The notes: generated by a model from the letters alone, not told the origin. Shown: positions 54,330-63,253, numbered from the stretch's first letter. The stretch is 64,000 nucleotides of DNA from Flagellimonas sp. HMM57 (GCF_021390175.1 NZ_CP090004.1:1736001-1800000), one strand, 5' to 3'. Numbers and translations: made by a program.

Positions 54330-55537
54330 GCGGCGGTTATCAATCTTTTGGTGACTCGGCTACTTGCAATTTTTGATGAGATAAAGCCCAAAACCACGAT
54401 AGTGCCCAATACAATAAGTACATTCATGAAATTATACTCAACCGGATAAGCCAAAGAAGGGGTAATCTTTAACCAACTGAACGCAAGTTGGCTACCAATG
54501 AGCAGTGAACCGATAAAGACTCCGATAAGACCTCCAACAGAAGTGACCAAAAGGCCTTGGGTAAAATAAATGGTTCGTAACTCTTTAATGGTTGCACCAA
54601 GGCTAAACAATGTTTTTGAATTTTGTTGTTTATCCAAAATCATCATAATGATTGCACCAACAACATTGAACAGTGCAATAATCAACACCAAGGTAAAAAT
54701 AAGATAGGTAGCCAAATTCTCGGTATTGAGCATTCTGTGCAGCGTACCATTTTGTTCTTGTCGGTCAAGCACCAATACCTTATTTCCCAAAACTTTTTTA
54801 ATGGTCGCTTTTACATCTCTAACAGGTACTTGGCCATCCAACTTAAAATTGATTCCGGAAATCTGGGTGCTATCCTTTTGTAGCAATGATTGTACTAATG
54901 GAAGTTGGGCAAACACATATTTTTTATCCAGATTTTCTTCCACCGCATATACCCCGCTTACCACAAGAGGTAGTTCATTATATGGCTTTGGGCTAAAACC
55001 TGATTGCGAAATTGAACCTTTTCCCGGTTTTGGAACCAGAACGGTCATTGGAGTTTGATAATTGTCAATAGGTACTCCAAGTAAATTATAAATACCGATA
55101 CCCATAACACCGTTGTATTCCGTTATGCCCCAATTCCCAAAATATAAAGTGCTATCTACTCCAGTAACAGAACGGTAATGGTTATCGATTCCTTTTATAT
55201 AGGCAATGCAACTACGTTCCCTAAACGTTAGATAGGCCCGTTCTTCCAGTTCTTTGGAAAATTCGGCTACACCGGAAATGGCACGTAGTTGACGTTCCTC
55301 ATCTGGCAAAATGGAAAAATGTTTGCCAGATACAGGAGATGCCTTTAAATCGGGATCAAAAGTGTTCGTAAAGGAAAGGCTAAACGTTTTTAATCCTGCA
55401 AAAGCCGATAATACAATGAACAATGCTGCTGCGCCAATAACAATGACCAAAAATGTAATAAAATTGATGATATTGACAGCATTTTGACTGCTTTTAGACC
55501 GCAAATAGCGCTTAGCGATATAAAAGGGAAAACTCAA
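54326..55537 (-). CDS. FtsX-like ABC transporter permease (LolC/LolE type)
   Basis: This 403-residue protein has an N-terminal membrane helix (about 23-45), a large periplasmic MacB-PCD-like domain (about 45-265), and three C-terminal helices (NLATYLIFTLVLIIALFNVV, LLVTSVGGLIGVFIGSLLIG, VLIVLGTIVVLGFISSKIA). The start YIAKRYLRSKSSQNAVNIIN is typical of the lipoprotein-releasing LolCE/FtsX family. It would work with an ATPase (LolD type) encoded elsewhere. It is read after rbfA with a 2-base gap, so it is in the same operon. Confidence 0.9.
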   Translation of the reverse strand: MSFPFYIAKRYLRSKSSQNAVNIINFITFLVIVIGAAALFIVLSAFAGLKTFSLSFTNTFDPDLKASPVSGKHFSILPDEERQLRAISGVAEFSKELEERAYLTFRERSCIAYIKGIDNHYRSVTGVDSTLYFGNWGITEYNGVMGIGIYNLLGVPIDNYQTPMTVLVPKPGKGSISQSGFSPKPYNELPLVVSGVYAVEENLDKKYVFAQLPLVQSLLQKDSTQISGINFKLDGQVPVRDVKATIKKVLGNKVLVLDRQEQNGTLHRMLNTENLATYLIFTLVLIIALFNVVGAIIMMILDKQQNSKTLFSLGATIKELRTIYFTQGLLVTSVGGLIGVFIGSLLIGSQLAFSWLKITPSLAYPVEYNFMNVLIVLGTIVVLGFISSKIASSRVTKRLITAA

Positions 55538-55539
55538 AA

Positions 55540-55932
55540 TCAGGATTTCTTTCGTTTGTCCAATAAGTCCCTATTTTCGATAGGGTTTTCCTCTCCTTTG
55601 AGTGATTTTTCAATCTTGTCAATATACTCCAAGGAGTCGTCCAGATAAAAATTAAGTTCGGGTACACGGCGTAATTGATTTTTGGTACGCTGCGCCAGCT
55701 CATGCTTTATGAGGCTTTGGTTGGATTTCATACCGTCCAACAACGTTCCTGCATTTTTATTTGGAAAAATACTCACATAAACTTTTGCTATGGATAAATC
55801 TGTGGTGACGTAGACCTTTGAAACAGAAATCAAGGTTCCCGTTAAACCACCGTCTGTTGCAGCGCGCTGTAAAATATCGGCGATGTCCTTTTGAATGATT
55901 CCTGCAATTTTTCGTTGCCTTTGTGTTTCCAT
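55540..55932 (-). CDS. rbfA: Ribosome-binding factor A
   Basis: The start is set at ATG 55932 (METQRQRKIAGIIQKDIADI), which gives the usual N-terminus and 130 residues; the longer frame from 55968 has no matching homology. The KH-like fold shows STAT-like SKVYVTTDLSIAKVYVSIFPN and AQRTKNQLRRVPELNFYLDDSL. It matures 16S rRNA in small-subunit assembly. A TATTTTTG box lies just upstream of this start and supports the shorter form. Confidence 0.94.
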   Translation of the reverse strand: METQRQRKIAGIIQKDIADILQRAATDGGLTGTLISVSKVYVTTDLSIAKVYVSIFPNKNAGTLLDGMKSNQSLIKHELAQRTKNQLRRVPELNFYLDDSLEYIDKIEKSLKGEENPIENRDLLDKRKKS

Positions 55933-55937
55933 TGGTG

Positions 55938-55945
55938 CAAAAATA
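55938..55945 (-). promoter_or_regulatory. -7 box (TATTTTTG) directly before rbfA
   Basis: The minus-strand TATTTTTG followed by CACCA ends 5 bases before the rbfA ATG. The expected transcription start lies within a few bases of the ATG, so the mRNA would be almost leaderless. It also rules against the upstream ATG at 55968. Confidence 0.5.
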
Positions 55946-55990
55946 CGGGATTTAATGACGAACCTCATGATATGTTAAGGGAACAGTACG

Positions 55991-55998
55991 TAATTTTG
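55991..55998 (+). promoter_or_regulatory. Possible -7 box (TAATTTTG) of the epimerase gene
   Basis: TAATTTTG fits TAnnTTTG and lies 40 bases before the ATG at 56039. No clear -33 element was found. Confidence 0.4.
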
Positions 55999-56038
55999 AA
56001 GAATTAGCTGGATTTGTTCCAATAAAACCACATATAAA

Positions 56039-56446
56039 ATGGAGAAAATAGAGCACATAGGCATAGCTGTTAAGAACATAAAGGAATCCAATACGTTGTT
56101 TGAGAAACTTTTTGGAGAACCACATTACAAGATGGAAGAAGTAGCTTCGGAAGGAGTACGCACTTCGTTCTTTAAATCAGGGCCCAATAAAATAGAATTG
56201 CTCGAAGCCACAAAGCCTGATAGCCCTATCGCTAAATTCATAGAGAAAAAGGGAGAGGGAATTCACCATATTGCCTTTGCTGTTGATGATATCGAAGTAG
56301 AAATAAACAGATTACAGAAAGAAGGTTTTAAGGTTTTAAATGAGACTCCAAAAAAAGGTGCAGATAATAAATTGGTGGCGTTTTTGCATCCAAAAGGCAC
56401 CAATGGGGTTTTGGTCGAGCTTTGCCAAGAAATAAAAGAAGGGTAA
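56039..56446 (+). CDS. mce: Methylmalonyl-CoA epimerase
   Basis: This 135-residue glyoxalase-fold protein begins MEKIEHIGIAVKNI, with metal-ligand His6. It continues IELLEATKPDSPIAKF, GEGIHHIAFAVDDIE (second His) and ends NGVLVELCQE with the C-terminal metal Glu. It interconverts (R)- and (S)-methylmalonyl-CoA in propionate metabolism, with the mutase encoded elsewhere. Length and motifs are typical. Confidence 0.95.
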   Translation: MEKIEHIGIAVKNIKESNTLFEKLFGEPHYKMEEVASEGVRTSFFKSGPNKIELLEATKPDSPIAKFIEKKGEGIHHIAFAVDDIEVEINRLQKEGFKVLNETPKKGADNKLVAFLHPKGTNGVLVELCQEIKEG

Positions 56447-56459
56447 GACCGTTAAAACC

Positions 56460-56490
56460 TTGCGGTGTAGAAAAATAAATGCTAATATTG
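56460..56490 (+). promoter_or_regulatory. Promoter of the CAU tRNA
   Basis: TTG at 56460-56462, a 20-base spacer, and TAATATTG at 56483-56490 (one mismatch to TAnnTTTG) form a good Bacteroidota promoter ending 15 bases before the mature tRNA 5' end. Confidence 0.6.
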
Positions 56491-56505
56491 CATCCGCAAA
56501 TTACA

Positions 56506-56582
56506 GGTCCTATAGCTCAGCTGGTTAGAGCACCTGACTCATAATCAGGGGGTCCATGGTTCGAGCCCATGTGGGACCACCA
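56506..56582 (+). tRNA. tRNA with CAU anticodon (elongator Met or Ile2)
   Basis: The cloverleaf is complete. Acceptor GGTCCTA (56506-56512) pairs with TGGGACC (56572-56578). The D arm is GCTC..GAGC, the anticodon stem is CCTGA/TCAGG with loop CTCATAA (anticodon CAT at 56540-56542), and the T arm is CATGG TTCGAGC CCATG. The discriminator A is at 56579 and CCA is encoded at 56580-56582. CAT can be elongator Met or, after lysidine modification, Ile for AUA codons. It is not an initiator, since the acceptor begins with a G-C pair. Confidence 0.93.
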
Positions 56583-56586
56583 ACAA

Positions 56587-56623
56587 AATAAAGCTCCGTG
56601 GTTTTTGACCTCGGAGCTTTATT
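56587..56623. terminator. Strong hairpin after the tRNA
   Basis: AATAAAGCTCCG (56587-56598) and CGGAGCTTTATT (56612-56623) are perfect 12-base complements with a 13-base loop, starting 4 bases after the tRNA CCA. It should end tRNA transcription. It lies 88 bases beyond the end of the convergent receptor gene, so it may serve both strands. Confidence 0.85.
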
Positions 56624-56711
56624 GTAAAAAAAGGTATCGACCCTTCTTCTCAAACTATTAATGAAATAGATAATAGTAAGTCCGATAAACAGCTAATTCA
56701 AATAAGCAGTT

Positions 56712-59063
56712 CTATAAAAGCTTATCCGCCTTTTCATTTTTATCGCGCTTTTTCCGTTTCACGCTTTTGTTCTTTCCGCTTCCAAAACGGTAGGCAAGTC
56801 CAGCGTAGAGTGCACGGGAATCCCGTAAAAACTCCCCTTCCTGAAAAACGGTTCTAAATGTCTTGAAGGCAAAACGCTGCGACCTAAAAATATCAGTGAA
56901 GTTTAAACTAAAGGTTCCTTTGCCTTGGGCGAAACCGTAACGTGCGCCAAGGTTCATGAAGAAGTTTTGTTTTAGCTCATACTGCAGAATCTCTTGTGGT
57001 CCACTGTAAAACGTAAACCATTGAAAGGTGAGGGTCTTGGTGGCCTTAAAGGTGTTGTTAAGCTTTACGTTCATGAGGGTATTGTTCACCTGCACGTTTT
57101 CTCCTTCAATCACTCCTTTTTGGGTTCTTGAGTACACGTCAAAACTACCGTTAAGGCTCCACCAACTTGTGGGGCGGTAATTTGATGAAAACTCAAACCC
57201 ATACGCATTATTACTATCAAAGTTATCATAGTCAATAATCAATACTGTTGGGTTATCCTCATCAAAGAACCCTCTTCTATTGATTTCATCATTGATTCTC
57301 CTATAAAATCCACCAATGGTAAAACTACCCTTGTTCAGTTTTCTACTGTAGTTGAGTTCCACTGAACTGGTAAACTGTGGCACCAAACTGGGGTTTCCCG
57401 TAATAATGATCTGTGGAGTGCTCAACTGCCGAATGGGGTTAATTTGGTTCAATGAAGGACGGTCAATTCTTCGACTAAAACTAAGCTGATAGGAGTTTTT
57501 CTGAGCCTCATCAGGCGAGTACTTTAAAAATCCGGAGGGGTAAACATTGAACAATTTGTCCGTAAACGTAAACTGAGGTTGCCCAACTTCATTAAATTCA
57601 GTGTCTACGTTATAATCTTCAATTCGCAGACCGATATTGTACTGCCATTTGTTCAACCGCTGGCTAAACGTGGTGTAAAACGAGTGGATGTCCCTATCGT
57701 ACCTAAAATCGGAATCGGAAAAATCTATTCTATCTGTGACATAGGTATTTTCGGTACGGCGAAGACGTGTTTCCAGCCCAATTTCCAAGGTTGAATTTTC
57801 CGAGATGGGATTTACATAATCCAGATTTATAGTGGTATTGGTGCGGGTGTCATCGATAAACTCATCGTAGTTGGCTATTGGTGTTGCGCCATTAAAATCA
57901 AAACCATTGTTTGTATCGCTTTGCAAAGTATTGTAGTCCACTTCCAATTCCAACGAGTGGCCCTCTTTGGTAAATTCATGCTTAAAATCGGCATTATAAG
58001 TGGCATTGGTGTTGTCCCTGTTCGTTAAATCAAATTGATTGAAATCTGCACTCGGGTCATTAAAAAAGAGAATGTTCCTAGTTGCATCCAAGACCACATC
58101 AAATTGGTTTTGATTTGTATATATCGAAAAGGTGTTCTTATCATTGATAAAGTAATCCATACCAAATTTGAAGAGGTGCGATGTGCGGTCCCCAATACTT
58201 TCAATAAACTGACCCGTACCTTCTAGAAATCGAATGATTTCACCATCGGTAATGTCTTTGCCCAAGCGATTGCCATAGCTTCCATAAAAATTGATTTTTC
58301 CTGCTCTATAATTCAGGTTTAACGCATTGTTGTAGCGTGTTTTTCTACCAAAGGTAATACCTGTGTTTATGGATCCGTTAAAGCCTAAGGAAGCATTCTT
58401 TTTTAGCGTAATATTGATGATGCCGCTCATGCCTTCGGGATTGTATTTTGCCGAAGGGTTCGTTATCAGTTCAATGGTTTTGATGGAGGTGGAAGGAATC
58501 TGCTGTAAAAGTTCACTAGAACTAATGTTCGTGGGTTTGCCATCCACCAGAATACGAACATTTTCATTGCCCCGAAACGAGATTTGACCATCTTGGTCAA
58601 TGCTGACCGATGGAATGTTTCCCATAATGTCACTTGCTGAAGCACCTGCCGTAGTAAGGTCTTTGCCCACATTTATGACCTTTCTGTCAATTTTTTGCTC
58701 AATGGTCGAACGTTCCGCAATGATTTCAACAGATTCCAGCGCTACGGCATCCTCTTCAATATATAGACTTCCCAAACTTAGTTTCTTGTTGGTCTTGTTT
58801 ATAGTCACTGGAACTGTTAGAGTTTTATATCCGATAAACTGTACTTCAACAGTATAGGTGCCAAATGCGATATCGCTCACATCGAAAGTGCCGTTATCGC
58901 TGGTGATACCAACAGTTGTAATGGCATCTCCAGATTTTATGACCACGTTGGCATAAGGGATGACTTCCTGGGAGGTCTTATCCAAAACGGTTCCAGAGAT
59001 AATACCCTGACCAAAAGACGAAACGGAAATCAAAAGAACAATAAAAAGGAATAGTTGCTTCAT
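56712..59063 (-). CDS. Outer-membrane TonB-dependent receptor (OMP_b-brl_3 type)
   Basis: This 783-residue protein has a signal peptide ending near SSFGQ (residue 19), a carboxypeptidase-regulatory-like repeat (about 21-105), and a plug-like domain (ALESVEIIAERSTIEQKIDRKV, then VSIDQDGQISFRGNENVRIL and VDGKPTNISSSELLQQIPS). A long barrel and an unusual Lys-rich tail (SVKRKKRDKNEKADKLL) follow. It forms an operon with the YceI gene, which starts upstream and ends 1 base away. The ligand is unknown. The basic tail after the last strand is uncommon for an outer-membrane barrel. Confidence 0.9.
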   Translation of the reverse strand: MKQLFLFIVLLISVSSFGQGIISGTVLDKTSQEVIPYANVVIKSGDAITTVGITSDNGTFDVSDIAFGTYTVEVQFIGYKTLTVPVTINKTNKKLSLGSLYIEEDAVALESVEIIAERSTIEQKIDRKVINVGKDLTTAGASASDIMGNIPSVSIDQDGQISFRGNENVRILVDGKPTNISSSELLQQIPSTSIKTIELITNPSAKYNPEGMSGIINITLKKNASLGFNGSINTGITFGRKTRYNNALNLNYRAGKINFYGSYGNRLGKDITDGEIIRFLEGTGQFIESIGDRTSHLFKFGMDYFINDKNTFSIYTNQNQFDVVLDATRNILFFNDPSADFNQFDLTNRDNTNATYNADFKHEFTKEGHSLELEVDYNTLQSDTNNGFDFNGATPIANYDEFIDDTRTNTTINLDYVNPISENSTLEIGLETRLRRTENTYVTDRIDFSDSDFRYDRDIHSFYTTFSQRLNKWQYNIGLRIEDYNVDTEFNEVGQPQFTFTDKLFNVYPSGFLKYSPDEAQKNSYQLSFSRRIDRPSLNQINPIRQLSTPQIIITGNPSLVPQFTSSVELNYSRKLNKGSFTIGGFYRRINDEINRRGFFDEDNPTVLIIDYDNFDSNNAYGFEFSSNYRPTSWWSLNGSFDVYSRTQKGVIEGENVQVNNTLMNVKLNNTFKATKTLTFQWFTFYSGPQEILQYELKQNFFMNLGARYGFAQGKGTFSLNFTDIFRSQRFAFKTFRTVFQEGEFLRDSRALYAGLAYRFGSGKNKSVKRKKRDKNEKADKLL

Positions 59064-59064
59064 T

Positions 59065-59667
59065 TTATGATTCCTCTTTGGTCAGTTGTATTTCCGCTAC
59101 TAGAGATACTTCTTTTCCAAGAGCGAATTTTGCAGGAGGATAGTTCGTGCCTACATTGAATTCTTCTCGTGGAATTATCCCAGTAATGGTCATGAACACA
59201 TTATCGGTCTTAAAACGAGGATGAACATAACTTCCTTTCTCCGTAGCCTTTAAAACAATAGGTTTGGTAATACCGCTCATGGTAAAATTACCTTTTAACT
59301 CATAGGTATCCGTTCCAGTCTTTCTGATTTCAGTACTGGTGAAGGTTATTTCTGGATGTTCCTCCGCACTAAAAAAATCACCAGTTCTTAAATGCTTATC
59401 GCGGTCTTCTTGATTCGTATTTATCGAAGCGGTCTGTATGGAAATAGCGACACCTGAAAAGGTATTGTCTTTTTGAGTGAATGACCCTGAATAGGTGTCA
59501 AAAGCACCCTTAATAGTTCCTACCTTAAAGTAGGAGATTTCAAAATTGATCGTTGAATGATTTGGGTCTATTTTCCAAGTGGATTCTTGGGCACTTACGG
59601 TCGATGTAACGATACAGAAAAGAAGACAAAAAATTAGATTGTTGGTTTTTAAAATACTGTTTTTCAT
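59065..59667 (-). CDS. YceI family periplasmic lipid-binding protein
   Basis: The start is placed at ATG 59667 (MKNSILKTNNLIFCLLFCIV), giving a proper signal peptide; the longer frame from 59688 adds 7 residues. The 200-residue product has the YceI lipocalin-like barrel: TWKIDPNHSTINFEISYFKV, GTIKGAFDTYSGSF, LRTGDFFSAEEHPEITF and KGNFTMSGITKPI. The family binds polyisoprenoid-type lipids. It shares a transcript with the receptor that follows and is divergent from a two-component system. Confidence 0.92.
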   Translation of the reverse strand: MKNSILKTNNLIFCLLFCIVTSTVSAQESTWKIDPNHSTINFEISYFKVGTIKGAFDTYSGSFTQKDNTFSGVAISIQTASINTNQEDRDKHLRTGDFFSAEEHPEITFTSTEIRKTGTDTYELKGNFTMSGITKPIVLKATEKGSYVHPRFKTDNVFMTITGIIPREEFNVGTNYPPAKFALGKEVSLVAEIQLTKEES

Positions 59668-59850
59668 GAGATTATATTTTGTTTCCATGCAAGGTAGAGA
59701 CAGATTGAACGTCTTATGGATAAGGTGGTTGGAAAGGCTTTGACCGATGATAGAAATGCTGAAAATAAGGATAGAAGGCTTAGTCTTCGGAAATCGAACT
59801 TTTGTCAGCGGTAACGTACTATTGGTCTGATATTGTAAGAAACACCCCTT

Positions 59851-59858
59851 TAGATTTG
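59851..59858 (+). promoter_or_regulatory. Possible -7 box (TAGATTTG) of the kinase gene
   Basis: TAGATTTG lies 24 bases before the ATG at 59883. This favours that ATG over the in-frame TTG at 59802, which would lie upstream of the box. Confidence 0.4.
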
Positions 59859-59882
59859 TACTTTTATGGTAAAGCAGTGATT

Positions 59883-60944
59883 ATGTGGCAAAAAATGCAG
59901 CATTTTTTAGAGACATCAAAATTAAAGTATGTTGTATTTGGTATTCTGATTTTTGCATTTTCTGCCTCTACCTCTAGTTGGTACCATGCAACGACTGAGG
60001 AACTCGTCATCACCTATAGCATTCGTGCGACGCTGCAAATAGGGATGGCGTTTGTCATACTTGAACTATTGGTGCCTTATATTTTGAACAAGGGCAAACA
60101 GGTAGCTTTCATGGGCGCCATTACAATTACATTATTGGGATTTTATGTAGTTTGCACGTTAATCTATATGAACTATTTTGAACCGACCTATCCTGCAACG
60201 TATGCAAACTATGTAAAACGTTTTAGTGATGCGTCATTCTTGGGTAGACTGACCAATGTAAACGAGTTTGTTTTTAAAAGCTTGTATCTGCTATACCCAA
60301 CGGTACTGCTATCGGTCTTAAAGCTGTATGTAGAAAAGCAACGTCTGCTAAAGTTGAACGAGCAAAAGAAAACAGCAGAGCTTGTAGCGTTAAAAAACCA
60401 ATTAAATCCGCATTTTTTGTTCAATACCCTGAACAACCTGTATGCCCTCACCTTAAAGAAGTCAGACGATGCGCCCAAGGTGATTCAAAAACTCTCAGAA
60501 ATTCTGGATTATATCCTTTATCGCTGCAATGAATCTTATGTTCCGCTGAACAAAGAAATCGAACTCATAGAAAACTATCTTTCGTTGGAAAAAATACGTT
60601 ATGCGGATAGAGTCAATATCGTTTTCAGTAAAAATGTAACAGGCAAAGAAAAAGTAGCTCCGCTATTGTTGCTCACTTTTGTTGAAAACGCGTTTAAGCA
60701 TGGAGTGACCAACGAGATGAAACAGGCACGTATCGATATCAACATTGCGAAAAAGGATGAACAACTGCTTTTTACCGTTGAGAACACAAAACCGATCAAT
60801 GCTAAACCTTTGGTCCAAAAGGAATCTATAGGGCTAAAGAATATTAAAAAGCAATTGGAACTATTGTATCCAAAAGCATACGACCTTATTATTGAAAATA
60901 GTAAAAATTCATTTTCGGCCAACCTAAAGCTAGCAGTGGTATGA
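59883..60944 (+). CDS. LytS-like sensor histidine kinase
   Basis: The start is ATG 59883; a TTG at 59802 would add 27 unneeded residues. The 353-residue protein has four membrane segments, then a coiled linker (LKLYVEKQRLLKLNEQKKTA) and the His-kinase domain of the LytS/YehU class, with H177 in LNPHFLFNTLNNLYAL. The dimerisation block ILDYILYRCNESYVPLNKEI and the ATP-binding VENAFKHG follow. The phosphoryl group should go to the LytTR regulator, whose gene overlaps by 4 bases (ATGA). Confidence 0.9.
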   Translation: MWQKMQHFLETSKLKYVVFGILIFAFSASTSSWYHATTEELVITYSIRATLQIGMAFVILELLVPYILNKGKQVAFMGAITITLLGFYVVCTLIYMNYFEPTYPATYANYVKRFSDASFLGRLTNVNEFVFKSLYLLYPTVLLSVLKLYVEKQRLLKLNEQKKTAELVALKNQLNPHFLFNTLNNLYALTLKKSDDAPKVIQKLSEILDYILYRCNESYVPLNKEIELIENYLSLEKIRYADRVNIVFSKNVTGKEKVAPLLLLTFVENAFKHGVTNEMKQARIDINIAKKDEQLLFTVENTKPINAKPLVQKESIGLKNIKKQLELLYPKAYDLIIENSKNSFSANLKLAVV

Positions 60945-61648
60945 GTTACCAATGTGTTATAATTGATGATGAACCTTTGGCAAGGGAGTTACTTGAAGGT
61001 TATCTTGAAAAGATGCCCGATTTTGAGTTGGTGGCTTCTTGCGCAAGCGCCATTGATGCCAGTGCGATTTTAAGCAACCATAAAGTAGATTTGTTGTTTT
61101 TAGATATTGAAATGCCTTTATTAAAAGGCACGGATTTCTTTAAAAACTTGGCCTACAAACCCCATGTTATTTTCACAACTGCTTACCGTGATTATGCAGT
61201 GGACGGTTTTGAACTAAATGCGTTGGACTACCTATTGAAACCCATCTTTTTTGAACGGTTTTTTTCTGCAATCCAAAAGTTCCTAAAACTTCAATATATC
61301 GCCAAAACTGATGGGGTATTAACCACTGGATTTGCTCCTAACGAATACCTTTTTGTAAACAAAGCTAAAAAGCAAATTAAAGTGATTTTTGATCGTGTTT
61401 TGTATGTAGAGAGTTTTAAAGACTACATTAAAATTCACATGACAGAAGATACCTTGACCATAAAGGAAAGTATTTCAAACTTTGAGAAGCGCTTGGATGA
61501 TCGGTTTATTCGTTTGCACCGCTCTTATATTGTCAATAGTGAAAAAATTACGGCATACACCAAGAATGATGTTGAGGTTGACCAAAGAGAGATACCCATC
61601 GGCAATAATTACAAAGATAATTTACTTCCATTTTTAAGTACCAAGTAG
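60941..61648 (+). CDS. LytTR-type response regulator
   Basis: This is a 235-residue regulator with a receiver domain (1 to about 120; acidic pair D9-D10, phosphoacceptor D55 in LLFLDIEMPL) and a LytTR DNA-binding domain (about 135-232; KQIKVIFDRVLYVESFKDYI, RFIRLHRSYIVN). It overlaps the kinase gene by 4 bases, so it is translationally coupled. A likely target set is the divergent YceI/receptor operon (position only). Confidence 0.93.
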   Translation: MSYQCVIIDDEPLARELLEGYLEKMPDFELVASCASAIDASAILSNHKVDLLFLDIEMPLLKGTDFFKNLAYKPHVIFTTAYRDYAVDGFELNALDYLLKPIFFERFFSAIQKFLKLQYIAKTDGVLTTGFAPNEYLFVNKAKKQIKVIFDRVLYVESFKDYIKIHMTEDTLTIKESISNFEKRLDDRFIRLHRSYIVNSEKITAYTKNDVEVDQREIPIGNNYKDNLLPFLSTK

Positions 61649-61969
61649 GCTTATATTGTCCTTTTTTCCATAGATTCTTAACCAAGTATGATATTGTTAT
61701 CCCAAGGGTTTTAGGATTTTGTCTGTTATGTTTCAGTTTGGCCGGTAACCTTAAAGGTAAGTCATGACTTTAGGATTATCCTAAACTTGAATACTATGAA
61801 AAGGTTAACTTTTATGCTTCGCGTTTGTCAAAAAAAAGACTTTTTGACAAATGGAAATATAGAGAAAGGTACTATTGTTGTTGCAAGGATTATTTTACTG
61901 ATTTCAAGAAGTTTGTATCTTTCAAAAACACTAAGCTTCTGTCGTTTTAACTATAACAAAGGCTTATTG
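61649..61969 (+). other. Palindrome-rich leader before the serine hydrolase
   Basis: This 321-base gap holds no gene I accept. Four palindromes follow each other: ACCTTAAAGGT (61748-61758), AAGTCATGACTT (61759-61770), TTTAGGATTATCCTAAA (61769-61785), and an 11-bp stem TTTGTCAAAAA (61824-61834) with TTTTTGACAAA (61841-61851). A further half-site TTTAGGATT lies at 61710-61718. It could be a regulatory region or an RNA leader. Confidence 0.55.
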
Positions 61970-63058
61970 ATGAAACAGCTACTTATGCCAATACTTTTTT
62001 TGGTTTTGCACCTATTTTCTGTTGTATCCTGCGATAAAGGCATATCAAATGCCGATGTTGGCCCAAACAGGTTGGAAAAAAAGGTATTAAAAATAGCAAA
62101 GCAGCATAACATACCCTCGATTGCCCTGCAGGTAAAAACAGGTGATGCTGTTCTAAATGTAAATTACACCCACCCAGATGTCAAAGAGCAAAAAATATTT
62201 GGAATAGGGAGCACCACAAAGTTTCTTTCCGCAACACTTATACTCAAGCTTATAGAAGAAGGAAAACTTAAGTTGGAGGGTAATGCCCAGGATTATGTAG
62301 AGGATTTAGCAGTTGTTGAGAAAGGAGACACCATCAAAATTGAAAATTTACTGAATCATACCAGTGGTCTTTCGGACTATACGATGAGTCCAGAATGGAG
62401 AGAAACCGTTGTTGACGGAAATGGCCCAAAAGACTTTAAGACAAAGTTTGGATACATAGATAATGAATTGAAAAATCATGGTATGTATTCCTATAGTAAT
62501 ACCAATTATTTACTGCTTCAGAAGGTGGTTGAAACTGTATTGTCCAAATCCTATGATACCGCTTTTAACGACTTTTTCGAAAGCAATGGCTTAGAAGGTA
62601 TCCGATTAGATGATGCGGAGTCAGATTTACAAGCTTTTTACGCAGAGAATGATAAGGGCAGTGCAGATGTTTCAGGCTGGAAAGAGAACTATGGATATGA
62701 TGGCGGAGCATATAGTGAACCTGAAGCGCTTAATATGTTTCTACAAAAACTCTTTGTAGAGAAATTACTTGTCAACGAGAAGACAATTGCGCTTATGGCC
62801 AGTTGGATTTCAACGGATAGCATGACCATTCCTATTGGAGAAGGCAACATTTCTGAGTATGGTAATGGTATAATGAAATTGAACTACAACGGGAAGGAAT
62901 ATCTGGGACATGCGGGTGGCACGTTAAAATACCAATCTTTTATGTTTCATGATCCAAAAGACGGGGTTTCTGTTAGTGTAGTTACAAATTGTAGTGGAAA
63001 GTATTACAACACTGTTTTCTTTCAAGAGATTATTCCTACGATTCTTGATGCGTTGTGA
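61970..63058 (+). CDS. Serine hydrolase (beta-lactamase/esterase family), lipoprotein
   Basis: The start is ATG 61970, because it opens a lipoprotein signal (LHLFSVVSC, Cys21) and the upstream in-frame sequence is unlike a protein. The 362-residue product has the class C-like triad motifs: GIGSTTKF (S81, K84), a YSN motif in YSYSNTNYLLL, and GHAGGT near the C-terminus in the KTG position. It should hydrolyse esters or peptides outside the cytoplasm; antibiotic resistance is not implied. It is preceded by a palindrome-rich leader. Confidence 0.88.
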   Translation: MKQLLMPILFLVLHLFSVVSCDKGISNADVGPNRLEKKVLKIAKQHNIPSIALQVKTGDAVLNVNYTHPDVKEQKIFGIGSTTKFLSATLILKLIEEGKLKLEGNAQDYVEDLAVVEKGDTIKIENLLNHTSGLSDYTMSPEWRETVVDGNGPKDFKTKFGYIDNELKNHGMYSYSNTNYLLLQKVVETVLSKSYDTAFNDFFESNGLEGIRLDDAESDLQAFYAENDKGSADVSGWKENYGYDGGAYSEPEALNMFLQKLFVEKLLVNEKTIALMASWISTDSMTIPIGEGNISEYGNGIMKLNYNGKEYLGHAGGTLKYQSFMFHDPKDGVSVSVVTNCSGKYYNTVFFQEIIPTILDAL

Positions 63059-63157
63059 GAAAGAAATGAGTAACTTTAGTCATACTGATGTTTAACAATC
63101 ATTGGAACTTTATTACGAGCGACCCCGAAAAATTTAAAAACATTTAAATATGCCAAA

Positions 63158-63253
63158 ATGGAGATAACTATCAGCAAATACAAGGCTTATACAATTATTG
63201 TTTTCGCTGCCATGGTAGGGTTTTGGCTTAGTTACCTAGATGGAGCTCTTTAG
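63158..63253 (+). CDS. Possible 31-residue membrane peptide
   Basis: ATG 63158 to TAG 63251-63253 encodes a short charged start (MEITISKYKAY) and one hydrophobic helix (TIIVFAAMVGFWLSY) ending LDGAL. The pattern is that of a small single-pass membrane protein, but so short a frame may be chance. No homologue is recognised. It lies between the serine hydrolase and the PAS kinase, in an otherwise empty stretch of 286 bases. Confidence 0.3.
   Translation: MEITISKYKAYTIIVFAAMVGFWLSYLDGAL

Noticed and set aside
61787-61969. N-terminal extension of the serine hydrolase frame
   Set aside because: It runs through a perfect 11-bp stem and precedes a textbook lipoprotein signal at 61970, so it is leader sequence.
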